DNA of 8,998 nucleotides from Bacteroidota bacterium (GCA_030613125.1 JAUWMO010000134.1:1-8998), one strand, 5' to 3'; positions 1-7,256 are shown, numbered from the stretch's first letter. Notes: generated by a model not told the origin, from the sequence alone. Translations and numbers: made by a program.

Positions 1-2
1 AA

Positions 3-1178
3 AAGGTGCTGGCAATTCCGCCTGACCATACCAGGTTGCATTCTCGCGCCGGAGATCTGACCAGGCTTGCTTATGAGTTTTATGGTTCACGGTTAAAAGA
101 TATTTTGCCAGCTTTAGGCACTCATTCCCCGATGTCGGAGAACCAACTCAGGAATATGTTCGGAGAAATACCATTAAACCTTTTCCGGGTGCACAATTGG
201 CGAAAGGACATTATTACACTGGGAAAGGTCCCTGAGAATTTCCTTGTGGAAATATCAGATGGAAAGGTAAACTTCGATTGGCCTGCTCAGGTTAACCGGT
301 TATTAATTGAAGGCGATCATGACCTTATCTTATCAATAGGACAGGTCGTTCCTCATGAAGTTATCGGGATGGCCAATTATAACAAAAATATATTTGTTGG
401 GACCGGAGGCTATGATGGAATCAACAAAAGTCATTACCTGGGAGCTGTGTACGGCATGGAGAAAATTATGGGCCGGGCTGATAATCCGGTCAGGTCAGTG
501 CTGAATTATGCTGACCATCACTTTTCATCGCTGTTACCTCCGGTTGTTTATGTGCTCACAGTAATCGACAGAGATCAGACAGGAAAACTGGTAACACGTG
601 GATTATTCATTGGCAATGATGAAGAATGTTTCTATAAAGCCTCAGAACTTTCAATAAAGGTTAATCTGGATATTTTAAACCAGCCGCTTAATAAAGTTGT
701 AGTTTACCTTGATCCTGCAGAATACAAAAGCACGTGGCTTGGTAATAAGGCCATTTACAGAACCAGAATGGCTCTGGCAGATAAGGGTGATCTGATTATC
801 CTTGCACCAGGAGTTAAGGAATTTGGTGAAGACACAGAGATTGACAGATTGATCCGGAAATATGGATACCATGGCACACAGGCCACAGTTAATGCTGTTA
901 AGGAAAAAGAAGATCTGGGTAAAAATCTGGCTGCTGCAGCCCATTTGATCCATGGTTCATCAGAAGGCAGATTCAATATCACATATTGCCCCGGGAATCT
1001 CAGCAAGGAAGAAATTGAAGCTGTTGGTTTTCAATATGCCGACCTGGGCAGGATGCTAAATAAATACAATCCCGATTATCTGAAGGAAGGTTACAATATT
1101 TTACCTGACGGGGAAAGGATATTTTATATATCCAATCCCGCTCTGGGATTGTGGGCATATTCGGGAAATTTTATTTAA
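3..1178 (+). CDS. LarA-like nickel-dependent 2-hydroxyacid racemase/epimerase (DUF2088), 5' partial
   Basis: This is a lactate-racemase-family protein; family members invert C2 of 2-hydroxyacids with a nickel-pincer nucleotide cofactor. Numbering from the GTG at position 6, the visible motifs are DHTR (7-10), GTH (His40), PHEVIGM (His117), Lys127 and His143. The His117-Lys127-His143 spacings of 10 and 26 match His174-Lys184-His200 of Lactiplantibacillus plantarum LarA, where the lysine carries the cofactor. The canonical late Gln/Lys pair is replaced by a segment reading NKAIYRTR (247-254), which suggests a subfamily with another substrate. The frame stays open to the window edge and the DHTR motif normally lies some tens of residues in, so the GTG is probably internal and the true start lies upstream. 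The larB/C/E maturation genes are not in view. A D-gluconate 2-epimerase is known in this family and would suit the sugar-acid neighbours, but the substrate is unproven. Confidence 0.88.
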   Translation, partial: KVLAIPPDHTRLHSRAGDLTRLAYEFYGSRLKDILPALGTHSPMSENQLRNMFGEIPLNLFRVHNWRKDIITLGKVPENFLVEISDGKVNFDWPAQVNRLLIEGDHDLILSIGQVVPHEVIGMANYNKNIFVGTGGYDGINKSHYLGAVYGMEKIMGRADNPVRSVLNYADHHFSSLLPPVVYVLTVIDRDQTGKLVTRGLFIGNDEECFYKASELSIKVNLDILNQPLNKVVVYLDPAEYKSTWLGNKAIYRTRMALADKGDLIILAPGVKEFGEDTEIDRLIRKYGYHGTQATVNAVKEKEDLGKNLAAAAHLIHGSSEGRFNITYCPGNLSKEEIEAVGFQYADLGRMLNKYNPDYLKEGYNILPDGERIFYISNPALGLWAYSGNFI

Positions 1179-1239
1179 ATTTCGTGTCGTACAAATATTA
1201 TCTGGGTATTTATAAAATAAATTCATAAACCATAATCTT

Positions 1240-2661
1240 ATGAAAACCAAAAACTTTTCAAGAAGAAATTTCCTTGCTACTACGGGTATTGCAGCTGCAG
1301 GTAGCATTGTAGCAAATCCTGTATCTGCAATGATGTCAACTGAACAAACTAATAAGAAAAGACTCGCGCTTGTAGGAACAGGTATTAGAGGAACCGGTTT
1401 CTGGGGTAAACGAATTATTGACCAATATTCTGATCTGATTGAATTTGTTGGACTTTGTGATATTAATCCCGGAAGACTTGAATATGCAAAAGGCTACATT
1501 GGGATCAATTGTCCGACATTTACGAATTTTGAAGAAATGATGAATAAAACCAGGCCGGACCTGGTAATCGTTACCACCGTGGATTCAACTCATGATGAGT
1601 TCATAAAAAAAGGACTGGAAATGGGAGCCAATGTGCTGACCGAGAAACCAATGACCACAGATGAGATAAAAACCCAAAAAATACTTGATACCGAAAGAAG
1701 AACAGGCCGTAAGGTTATAGTTGGTTTTAATTACAGGTATGGTCCTCATCCAACGAAAATCAAAGAGATTCTCACCTCCGGAGAAATAGGACCCATCACA
1801 TCTGTCGACTTTCATTGGTATCTGAATACCTATCATGGTGCATCATATTTCAGAAGGTGGCACGGCATAAGGTCAAAAAGCGGCACATTACTTGTTCATA
1901 AAGCTACCCACCATTTTGACCTTCTGAACTGGTTCCTTGATTCAGATCCGGTAGAAATTTTCGCATATGGAAAACTGGAACATTATGGAAAAAACAATTC
2001 ATTCAGGGGAGACAAATGCCGGACCTGCCCATTTACATCAAAATGTAAATTTTACTGGGATATCACAAAAGACAAAAGGCTCATGGATCTTTATGTTGCC
2101 AATGAGAAATATGATGGCTACATAAGGGACAATTGCCTCTTCAGAAATGAAATAGATATTTACGATAAGATGACTGTGCAGATAAAGTATGCAAATGATG
2201 TTCAGGTAAGCTATTCATTAACAACTTACTCTCCGTACGAAGGTTGGAGGATTGCTTTCAATGGCTTTGATGGCAGGTTGGATTCCTGGCAGGATATCCC
2301 CTGGAGAAAGGAGGAAAAACTAAACCAGGCCGAACTTCATGCTATTGAAATGTCTCAGAATAAGGAAGAAATCTCAGCAGACTACCGTGAGATAATGATT
2401 ATGAAAAATTGGAATAATTATCAATTGGTTAAGGTTCCAAAGTCTGCAGGTGGTCATGGTGGTGGTGATAAGCGCTTACAGGACCAGATATTCAGGAACC
2501 CTGACATGCCTGATCCGCTAAGGCATGCTGCCGGCATACGGGATGGAGCAATGTCTATTTTAATTGGAATTGCTGCACGAAAAAGTATTGAAACCGGCAA
2601 ACCTGTAAAAATTGCCGACCTTACTGATATTAAACCCGAAGCTGTAAGACCTCATAAGTAA
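1240..2661 (+). CDS. Tat-signal Gfo/Idh/MocA family oxidoreductase with a Cys cluster
   Basis: The 473-residue product is an NAD(P)-dependent sugar or sugar-acid oxidoreductase of the Gfo/Idh/MocA family. Residues 1-30 form a twin-arginine signal (SRRNFLATTG at 7-16, then a hydrophobic stretch ending near Val-Ser-Ala), so export to the periplasm in folded form is predicted. The Rossmann fold begins at about 41, with VGTGIRG at 45-51 and the family's TEKP motif at 134-137 (Lys136 usually catalytic). The C-terminal domain contains KATHHFDLLNWF (221-232), with candidate catalytic His/Asp residues. An insertion holds Cys260, Cys263, Cys269 (CX2CX5C) and Cys299, a possible metal site or disulfide pair. 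The ATG at 1240 puts the Tat motif at the expected distance and has no Shine-Dalgarno sequence, as is usual in Bacteroidota. It lies 61 bp after the LarA-like gene and 12 bp before pdxB. The substrate cannot be read from the sequence. Confidence 0.9.
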   Translation: MKTKNFSRRNFLATTGIAAAGSIVANPVSAMMSTEQTNKKRLALVGTGIRGTGFWGKRIIDQYSDLIEFVGLCDINPGRLEYAKGYIGINCPTFTNFEEMMNKTRPDLVIVTTVDSTHDEFIKKGLEMGANVLTEKPMTTDEIKTQKILDTERRTGRKVIVGFNYRYGPHPTKIKEILTSGEIGPITSVDFHWYLNTYHGASYFRRWHGIRSKSGTLLVHKATHHFDLLNWFLDSDPVEIFAYGKLEHYGKNNSFRGDKCRTCPFTSKCKFYWDITKDKRLMDLYVANEKYDGYIRDNCLFRNEIDIYDKMTVQIKYANDVQVSYSLTTYSPYEGWRIAFNGFDGRLDSWQDIPWRKEEKLNQAELHAIEMSQNKEEISADYREIMIMKNWNNYQLVKVPKSAGGHGGGDKRLQDQIFRNPDMPDPLRHAAGIRDGAMSILIGIAARKSIETGKPVKIADLTDIKPEAVRPHK

Positions 2662-2673
2662 AGTCTGTTCATA

Positions 2674-3801
2674 ATGAAAGTTGTTGTTGATAATAAGATA
2701 CCATTTATCAGAGGGGTTCTGGAACCATACGCAGAGGTGACCTATGTGCCTGGAACAGAGGTAAACAGGGAAGATCTCATTGATGCAGATGCTTTGGTCA
2801 TTCGTACCAGAACCCAATGCAATCATGAACTTCTGTCAGGGACCAGCGTGAAGTTCATTGCTTCAGCAACAATTGGGTTCGATCATATCGACACAGAATA
2901 CTGTATCAAAAATAATATATCATGGACCAACGCACCAGGATGTAATGCAGGCTCAGTACAGCAATATATAGCAGCAGCGATGTTGCATCTGGTAAATAAT
3001 CACAAGTTCAATCTTCAAGATAAAACACTTGGGATCATTGGTGTGGGTAATGTTGGATCTAAGGTTTCAAAACTCGCAAAAATATTAGGTTTAAAAGTTC
3101 TGGAAAATGATCCGCCCAGGGAAAGGATCGAAGGGCCGGACCAGTTTGTCCCTCTGGATTACATTCTTAAAAATTCAGATATTATCAGCTTACATGTCCC
3201 CCTGAACCTTTCCGGAATTGATAAAACTGCTAATATGGTAGATGTATCGTTCCTGAAAAAAATGAAAGCAGAAAGTTTTTTGATTAATAGTTCACGGGGA
3301 GAGGTAGTTGAAGAAAAATCACTAAAGGAAACAATTAAATCCGGTAAGTTGAAAGGTGTTATTCTCGATGTATGGAAAAATGAACCATATCTTGATATGG
3401 AACTCTTCGACCTGATTGATATTGGCACGCCTCATATAGCAGGATACTCCCTGGATGGAAAAGCTAACGGTACATCTATGAGTATACAAGCGCTAAGTAA
3501 GTACTTCAAATTGAATCTGGACATGTGGTATCCAGAAGCCATTCCATCTCCTTCCAATTCATTAATCATGATTGATGGCAAAGGGAAGAAGGAACAGGAA
3601 ATCTTTAATGATGCCATTTCAGGGACATACCAAATTAGAAGTGATGATCTTAAATTGAGAAATTCTCCACAGAAATTTGAAGAGTTAAGAGGAAATTATC
3701 CGGGCAGAAGAGAGTTTCCGTCTTATTCACTCAAACTAATTAACACAGATAAGGTAATTCAGGAAAAATTAATAAAGTTAGGTTTTAAAATAATTAAATG
3801 A
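2674..3801 (+). CDS. pdxB: 4-phosphoerythronate dehydrogenase (vitamin B6 pathway)
   Basis: PdxB oxidises 4-phospho-D-erythronate to 2-oxo-3-hydroxy-4-phosphobutanoate, the second step of DXP-dependent pyridoxal phosphate synthesis in the cytoplasm. The 375 residues match the usual family length. An N-terminal D-2-hydroxyacid dehydrogenase segment carries ATIGFDHID (65-73) and NAPGCNAGSV (86-95). The Rossmann motif GVGNVG lies at 123-128, followed by ENDPP (144-148). The catalytic triad is visible as Arg208 (SSRGEVVEE), Glu237 (KNEPYLD) and His254 (TPHIAGYS), the same numbers as in the E. coli enzyme. The C-terminal ~90 residues form the dimerisation region that separates PdxB from other 2-hydroxyacid dehydrogenases. 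The TGA stop overlaps the gnd start by 4 bp, and no other B6 gene is nearby, so a role linked to gnd is plausible. A general 2-hydroxyacid dehydrogenase is the less likely alternative. Confidence 0.9.
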   Translation: MKVVVDNKIPFIRGVLEPYAEVTYVPGTEVNREDLIDADALVIRTRTQCNHELLSGTSVKFIASATIGFDHIDTEYCIKNNISWTNAPGCNAGSVQQYIAAAMLHLVNNHKFNLQDKTLGIIGVGNVGSKVSKLAKILGLKVLENDPPRERIEGPDQFVPLDYILKNSDIISLHVPLNLSGIDKTANMVDVSFLKKMKAESFLINSSRGEVVEEKSLKETIKSGKLKGVILDVWKNEPYLDMELFDLIDIGTPHIAGYSLDGKANGTSMSIQALSKYFKLNLDMWYPEAIPSPSNSLIMIDGKGKKEQEIFNDAISGTYQIRSDDLKLRNSPQKFEELRGNYPGRREFPSYSLKLINTDKVIQEKLIKLGFKIIK

Positions 3802-5258
3802 TAATGAAAAAGAAAGCTGATATCGGATTGATAGGGCTTGCCGTTATGGGCGAGAACCTTGTATTGAATATGGAAAGTAAAGGATTTACGGTTGCTGTTT
3901 ACAATCGAACCACAGAAAAAGTGGACAAATTTATGAACGGGCGTGGAAAGGATAAGAATTTTATTGGTACTCATTCTCTTGAAAAATTTGTTGGATCACT
4001 GGCTCGCCCGCGGAAAGTTATGTTACTTGTCAAAGCCGGGAAACCGGTTGATGACTTCATTGACAAGCTCCTTCCCCTTCTTGATAAGGGTGATATAATT
4101 ATAGATGGTGGTAATTCACACTTTCCTGATACCAACAGGCGTACTAAGTATGTTGAAAGTAAAGGTTTGTTGTATATCGGGACCGGCGTTTCAGGTGGGG
4201 AAGAAGGTGCGCTACTTGGTCCCTCAATAATGCCTGGTGGATCAACGGAAGCATGGCCACATGTAAAGGACATTTTTCAAAACATTAGCGCCAAAGTGGA
4301 AGACGGGTCACCATGTTGCGATTGGGTTGGTAATAATGGAGCGGGTCATTTTGTGAAAATGGTACATAATGGAATTGAGTATGGTGACATGCAGTTGATC
4401 ACTGAAGCTTACCAGATCATGAAAGATCTTCTGAAACTCACACATGATGAAATGCATGAAGTATTTAAAGAATGGAACGAGGGAGAACTGGATAGTTACT
4501 TAATCGAAATTACAAGGGATATCCTGGCGTTTAAAGATGAAGATGGTGAACCGCTTGTGGAGAAAATTTTGGATACAGCCGGACAAAAAGGAACGGGAAA
4601 ATGGACAGGAATTGCCGCTCTTGACCTTGGAATACCTTTAACTTTAATCGGTGAATCAGTATTTTCAAGATGTTTATCTGCTCAAAAAGAAGAACGTGTA
4701 ATAGCTTCAAAAGTTCTATCCGGACCAGTGCCTAAATTTGAAGGAGATGAAAAAGTGTTTATTGAAGATCTCAGACAGGCTCTTTTTGCATCAAAAATTA
4801 TTTCCTATACCCAGGGATATGTACTTTTAAGGGAGGCTGCCAGGGAATATGGCTGGAAACTGAATTATGGTGGAATTGCACTTATGTGGCGTGGTGGTTG
4901 TATAATCAGGTCAGTATTTCTCGGAAAAATAAAAGAAGCTTTCGAAAATAATCCTGATTTGAACAACCTCTTGCTTGATCCCTATTTTAAAGAGATTATT
5001 TTGAGAGTTCAGGATAGCTGGAGAAAGGTATGCACTACTGCAATAACAAACGGGATCCCTGTACCGGCATTAACCACAGCCCTCAATTATTATGATGGAT
5101 ACCGATCAGAAAGGCTGCCTGCGAATTTGCTGCAGGCCCAGCGTGATTATTTTGGGGCACATACCTATGAAAGAGTTGACAGGCCAAGAGGAGAATTTTT
5201 TCACACAAATTGGACCGGACGTGGTGGTGAAACAGCTTCCTCAACTTATACAGTATGA
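3798..5258 (+). CDS. gnd: 6-phosphogluconate dehydrogenase, decarboxylating
   Basis: Gnd oxidatively decarboxylates 6-phosphogluconate to ribulose 5-phosphate and CO2 in the cytoplasmic pentose phosphate pathway. The 486-residue product is a complete long-form enzyme. It shows the nucleotide motif GLAVMG (13-18), NRTT (36-39; this type of loop usually binds NADP+), GGNSHFPDT (104-112), SGGEEGA (132-138) and GAGHFVKMVHNGIEYGDMQ (181-199), with catalytic Lys187 and Glu194 seven residues apart as expected. The C-terminal tail includes QAQRDYFGAH and GEFFHTNWTG; its Arg and His normally complete the neighbouring subunit's active site. The ATG at 3798 overlaps the pdxB stop (ATGA), but a second in-frame ATG at 3804 begins the more typical family N-terminus and may be the true start. 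Translational coupling to pdxB is likely. A 298-bp gap with a palindromic element follows. Confidence 0.95.
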   Translation: MIMKKKADIGLIGLAVMGENLVLNMESKGFTVAVYNRTTEKVDKFMNGRGKDKNFIGTHSLEKFVGSLARPRKVMLLVKAGKPVDDFIDKLLPLLDKGDIIIDGGNSHFPDTNRRTKYVESKGLLYIGTGVSGGEEGALLGPSIMPGGSTEAWPHVKDIFQNISAKVEDGSPCCDWVGNNGAGHFVKMVHNGIEYGDMQLITEAYQIMKDLLKLTHDEMHEVFKEWNEGELDSYLIEITRDILAFKDEDGEPLVEKILDTAGQKGTGKWTGIAALDLGIPLTLIGESVFSRCLSAQKEERVIASKVLSGPVPKFEGDEKVFIEDLRQALFASKIISYTQGYVLLREAAREYGWKLNYGGIALMWRGGCIIRSVFLGKIKEAFENNPDLNNLLLDPYFKEIILRVQDSWRKVCTTAITNGIPVPALTTALNYYDGYRSERLPANLLQAQRDYFGAHTYERVDRPRGEFFHTNWTGRGGETASSTYTV

Positions 5259-5285
5259 AGATATAATATGATAAAGATTGAGTAA

Positions 5286-5304
5286 GACGAAGCTCCGGTT
5301 CGTC
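5286..5304 (+). terminator. Small hairpin after gnd, possible weak terminator
   Basis: A perfect 6-bp stem (GACGAA/TTCGTC) with a 7-nt loop begins 27 bp after the gnd stop. No real T-run follows, so intrinsic termination would be weak. It sits just outside the terminal repeat of the 221-bp palindromic element. Confidence 0.3.
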
Positions 5305-5309
5305 ATTAG

Positions 5310-5530
5310 TTAATTAACGTGAGTTCGATATAGGCCTGATTCTTATAATTTATTAATTATCAGTAATTTTCTTTGTGTGGCCTTCGTGCCTTTGTGCCTT
5401 AGTGGCAGGTATTTAGTTTAAGAAATTGCCACAAAGACACCAAGACACGAAGAATTCACTAAATTAAAAAATCAATAAAATATAAATTACTGAATATTAA
5501 TGGTTATTATATCGAACTCACGTTAATTAA
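5310..5530. mobile_element. 221-bp nested palindromic element with 23-bp terminal inverted repeats (MITE-like)
   Basis: Positions 5310-5332 are an exact reverse complement of 5508-5530 (23 of 23 bases). Inside, 5352-5369 pairs with 5484-5501 (16 of 18) and 5382-5407 pairs with 5427-5452 (22 of 26), so almost the whole segment can fold into one long hairpin. No open frame of use lies within it. Each outer end is TTAATTAA, itself a palindrome, so it could be part of the repeat or a duplicated target site. This fits a non-autonomous miniature element in the gnd-uxaC gap. An invertible regulatory segment is the other reading. Apart from this element and the small hairpin, I see nothing in 5259-5556. 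The repeats are certain; the mobile nature is inferred. Confidence 0.6.
5370..5453. repeat. Central hairpin built from degenerate octamers YCTTNGTG
   Basis: The left arm has three tandem octamers of the form CCTTNGTG from 5381 to 5404, whose fifth base is C, T, then A. A fourth copy (TCTTTGTG, 5370-5377) lies 3 bp before them. The right arm, read on the minus strand from 5453 back to 5430, has three octamers TCTTNGTG with fifth base C, G, then T. The arm mismatches fall only at the variable first and fifth octamer positions. From memory, similar sequences recur between genes in many Bacteroidota genomes; their function is not known to me. Confidence 0.7.
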
Positions 5531-5556
5531 GGATTGATAAATAACATTTTTAAGCG

Positions 5557-6960
5557 ATGAAAAAATTTCTTGATGAAAATTTTCTGTTGCAGACTGAGTT
5601 GTCTGAAAGATTATATCACGAGTATGCCGAAAGCATGCCAATTATTGACTACCACTGTCACCTGCCTGTGAAAGATATTGCTAACGACAGGAAATTCAAT
5701 GATCTGTCAGATGCATGGCTGGAAGGCGACCATTATAAATGGAGGGCAATGAGAGCCAATGGTATTTCGGAACAATACTGCACCGGCAAAGAAACCTCAG
5801 GTTGGGAAAAATTTGAAAAATGGGCGGAAACGGTACCATATACCCTTAGAAACCCCTTATATCATTGGACTCATCTTGAATTGAAGCGGTATTTTGGGAT
5901 CACTGATCTCCTGAATAGTGAAACTGCACGTGAAATTTTTAATAAAGTCAATGATAAGCTCAAAATGGCTGAATACTCTTGCCGGGGGCTATTGAAAAAA
6001 ATGAATGGGGAAGTGGTTTGTACCACCGATGATCCGGTGGATTCTTTGGAGTACCACAAAAAAATTAGTGATGATAATTTTACAATAAATGTGTTCCCGG
6101 CTTTCCGTCCTGACAGAGCAATGGCAACAGAAGATCCCGTTGCATTTAATAATTATCTGAATAAACTGGCCGGTGTTTCAAAGACTGAAATATTTTCATT
6201 TCAGACTCTTATCGATGCTCTGAGAAAAAGACACGATCTCTTTGACGAAAGGGGCTGCCGTATCTCTGACCATGGTATTGAAACCTTCTATGCTGAAGAT
6301 TTCACCGAAAAGGAGATAATCAACATTTTCAAGAAGGTACGTAATGGTAGCAAACCTGATATAACTGAAATTAGAAAATTTAAATCAGCAATGCTTATTG
6401 AGTTTGGTATAATGGACCATGAAAAGGGATGGGTACAGCAATTCCATTATGGGGCTTTGAGGGATAATAACTCATTAATGTATAGCAAACTGGGTCCCGA
6501 TACCGGATTTGACTCTATTGGCGATAGAGCAGTTGCAACTGATATGGCAAGATTCCTTGACCAGTTCGCCAAACAGGGAAAGCTTGCTAAAACAATAATC
6601 TATAATCTTAATCCAGGAGATAATGAACTGGTTGCTGCAATGGTTGGAACTTTTCAGGATGGATCATCACCTGGTAAATTGCAATTCGGATCTGGCTGGT
6701 GGTTCCTCGATCAGAAAGATGGTATTGAAAAGCAAATCAATGCTCTTTCTAATCTGGGATTATTGAGTCGCTTTGTGGGGATGCTAACCGACTCAAGAAG
6801 TTTCCTCTCCTACCCAAGGCATGAATATTTCAGACGTGTTCTTTGTAATATTATCGGCAATGATGTTACAAACGGATTATTACCTGACGACATTGATCTT
6901 TTAGGTAATTTGGTAAAAAATGTTTGTTATTTTAATGCTAAACAATATTTTAGTTTTTAA
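5557..6960 (+). CDS. uxaC: Uronate isomerase (glucuronate/galacturonate isomerase)
   Basis: UxaC interconverts D-glucuronate and D-fructuronate, and D-galacturonate and D-tagaturonate, the first cytoplasmic step of hexuronate breakdown. The 467 residues compare well with about 470 in E. coli. It belongs to the amidohydrolase superfamily. Visible motifs are DYHCHLP (31-37; His33 and His35 are the typical metal ligands), HWTHLELKRYFGI (106-118), TTDDPVDSLEYH (159-170), FPAFRPDRA (183-191), QFHYGALRDNN (298-308), FGSGWWF (380-386) and TDSRSF (414-419). The ATG at 5557 gives the standard N-terminus. The gene starts 26 bp after the palindromic element, so its expression may be separate from gnd or affected by that element. 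The TRAP transporter remnant begins only 20 bp downstream, which suggests the two were once one uronate uptake-and-use operon. No defect is visible. Confidence 0.97.
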   Translation: MKKFLDENFLLQTELSERLYHEYAESMPIIDYHCHLPVKDIANDRKFNDLSDAWLEGDHYKWRAMRANGISEQYCTGKETSGWEKFEKWAETVPYTLRNPLYHWTHLELKRYFGITDLLNSETAREIFNKVNDKLKMAEYSCRGLLKKMNGEVVCTTDDPVDSLEYHKKISDDNFTINVFPAFRPDRAMATEDPVAFNNYLNKLAGVSKTEIFSFQTLIDALRKRHDLFDERGCRISDHGIETFYAEDFTEKEIINIFKKVRNGSKPDITEIRKFKSAMLIEFGIMDHEKGWVQQFHYGALRDNNSLMYSKLGPDTGFDSIGDRAVATDMARFLDQFAKQGKLAKTIIYNLNPGDNELVAAMVGTFQDGSSPGKLQFGSGWWFLDQKDGIEKQINALSNLGLLSRFVGMLTDSRSFLSYPRHEYFRRVLCNIIGNDVTNGLLPDDIDLLGNLVKNVCYFNAKQYFSF

Positions 6961-6980
6961 ACAACAAAATATCAATTTAG

Positions 6981-7256
6981 ATGTTTGACCATACCAGAAT
7001 AAAAACCTCTGTACAGCTTATATTCATAGGGATATTAATAGTGGGGATAGCTTTCTCCTGCCAAACTGATTCAAAGCACAGAGTATTAAAATTAGCTCAC
7101 GGATTGGATCAATCCCATTCTGTACATAAAGCCATGGTATTTATGGCAGAAAGGCTAAAAATCAGAGTAATGAAAAACAATACGGCAGTGGAGATGGTTA
7201 AGGCTCTGGGAGGTTCTCCAACACCTATATCATGGGGAGAGTTGTACACTGCTCTC
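6981..7256 (+). pseudogene. dctP: Remnant of TRAP transporter substrate-binding protein DctP (internal deletion, 3' loss)
   Basis: The frame opens with a lipoprotein signal (hydrophobic run then AFSC, Cys27), followed by LKLAHGLDQSHSVHKAM (36-52), the normal N-terminal start of a mature TRAP binding protein. After FMAERL (54-59) the sequence jumps in frame to KIRVMKNNTAVEMVKALGG (60-78) and TPISWGELYTAL (81-92), a block that lies roughly 100 residues further on in intact DctP (about 330 residues). The ligand-binding lobe between them is missing. After residue 92 the family would continue with the QQGVVDGAENN-type motif, but the sequence instead enters dctM in another frame, and the frame stops at 7287-7289 after ten junk residues. 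A 102-residue product lacking most of both lobes cannot work as a binding protein. The ATG follows uxaC by 20 bp. Confidence 0.85.

Noticed and set aside
6..8. GTG at position 6 as the true start of the LarA-like gene
   Set aside because: It lies only six codons before the DHTR active-site motif, whereas family members have a longer N-terminus, and the frame is open to the window edge. The gene most likely begins upstream.
675..1006. Open frames on the minus strand inside the LarA-like gene
   Set aside because: Their products are low-complexity antisense translations with no motif or gene-like context, and the plus-strand gene explains the sequence fully. The same applies to antisense frames inside the Gfo/Idh gene, pdxB, gnd and uxaC, and to plus-strand frames inside the lipoprotein gene.
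1176..1239. Promoter before the Gfo/Idh gene (TAAATTTCG at 1176-1184)
   Set aside because: It resembles the Bacteroidota -7 element, but no TTG box sits at the expected spacing. In AT-rich DNA this can easily occur by chance.
2674..3801. pdxB as a generic phosphoglycerate or lactate dehydrogenase
   Set aside because: The catalytic residues, the CNAGSV segment and the extra C-terminal dimerisation region fit PdxB better than SerA or LdhA.
5370..5453. CRISPR array or integron attC site
   Set aside because: The repeats are 8 bp and tandem without spacers, arranged as two hairpin arms. No cas or integrase gene is present, and attC core sites are not seen.
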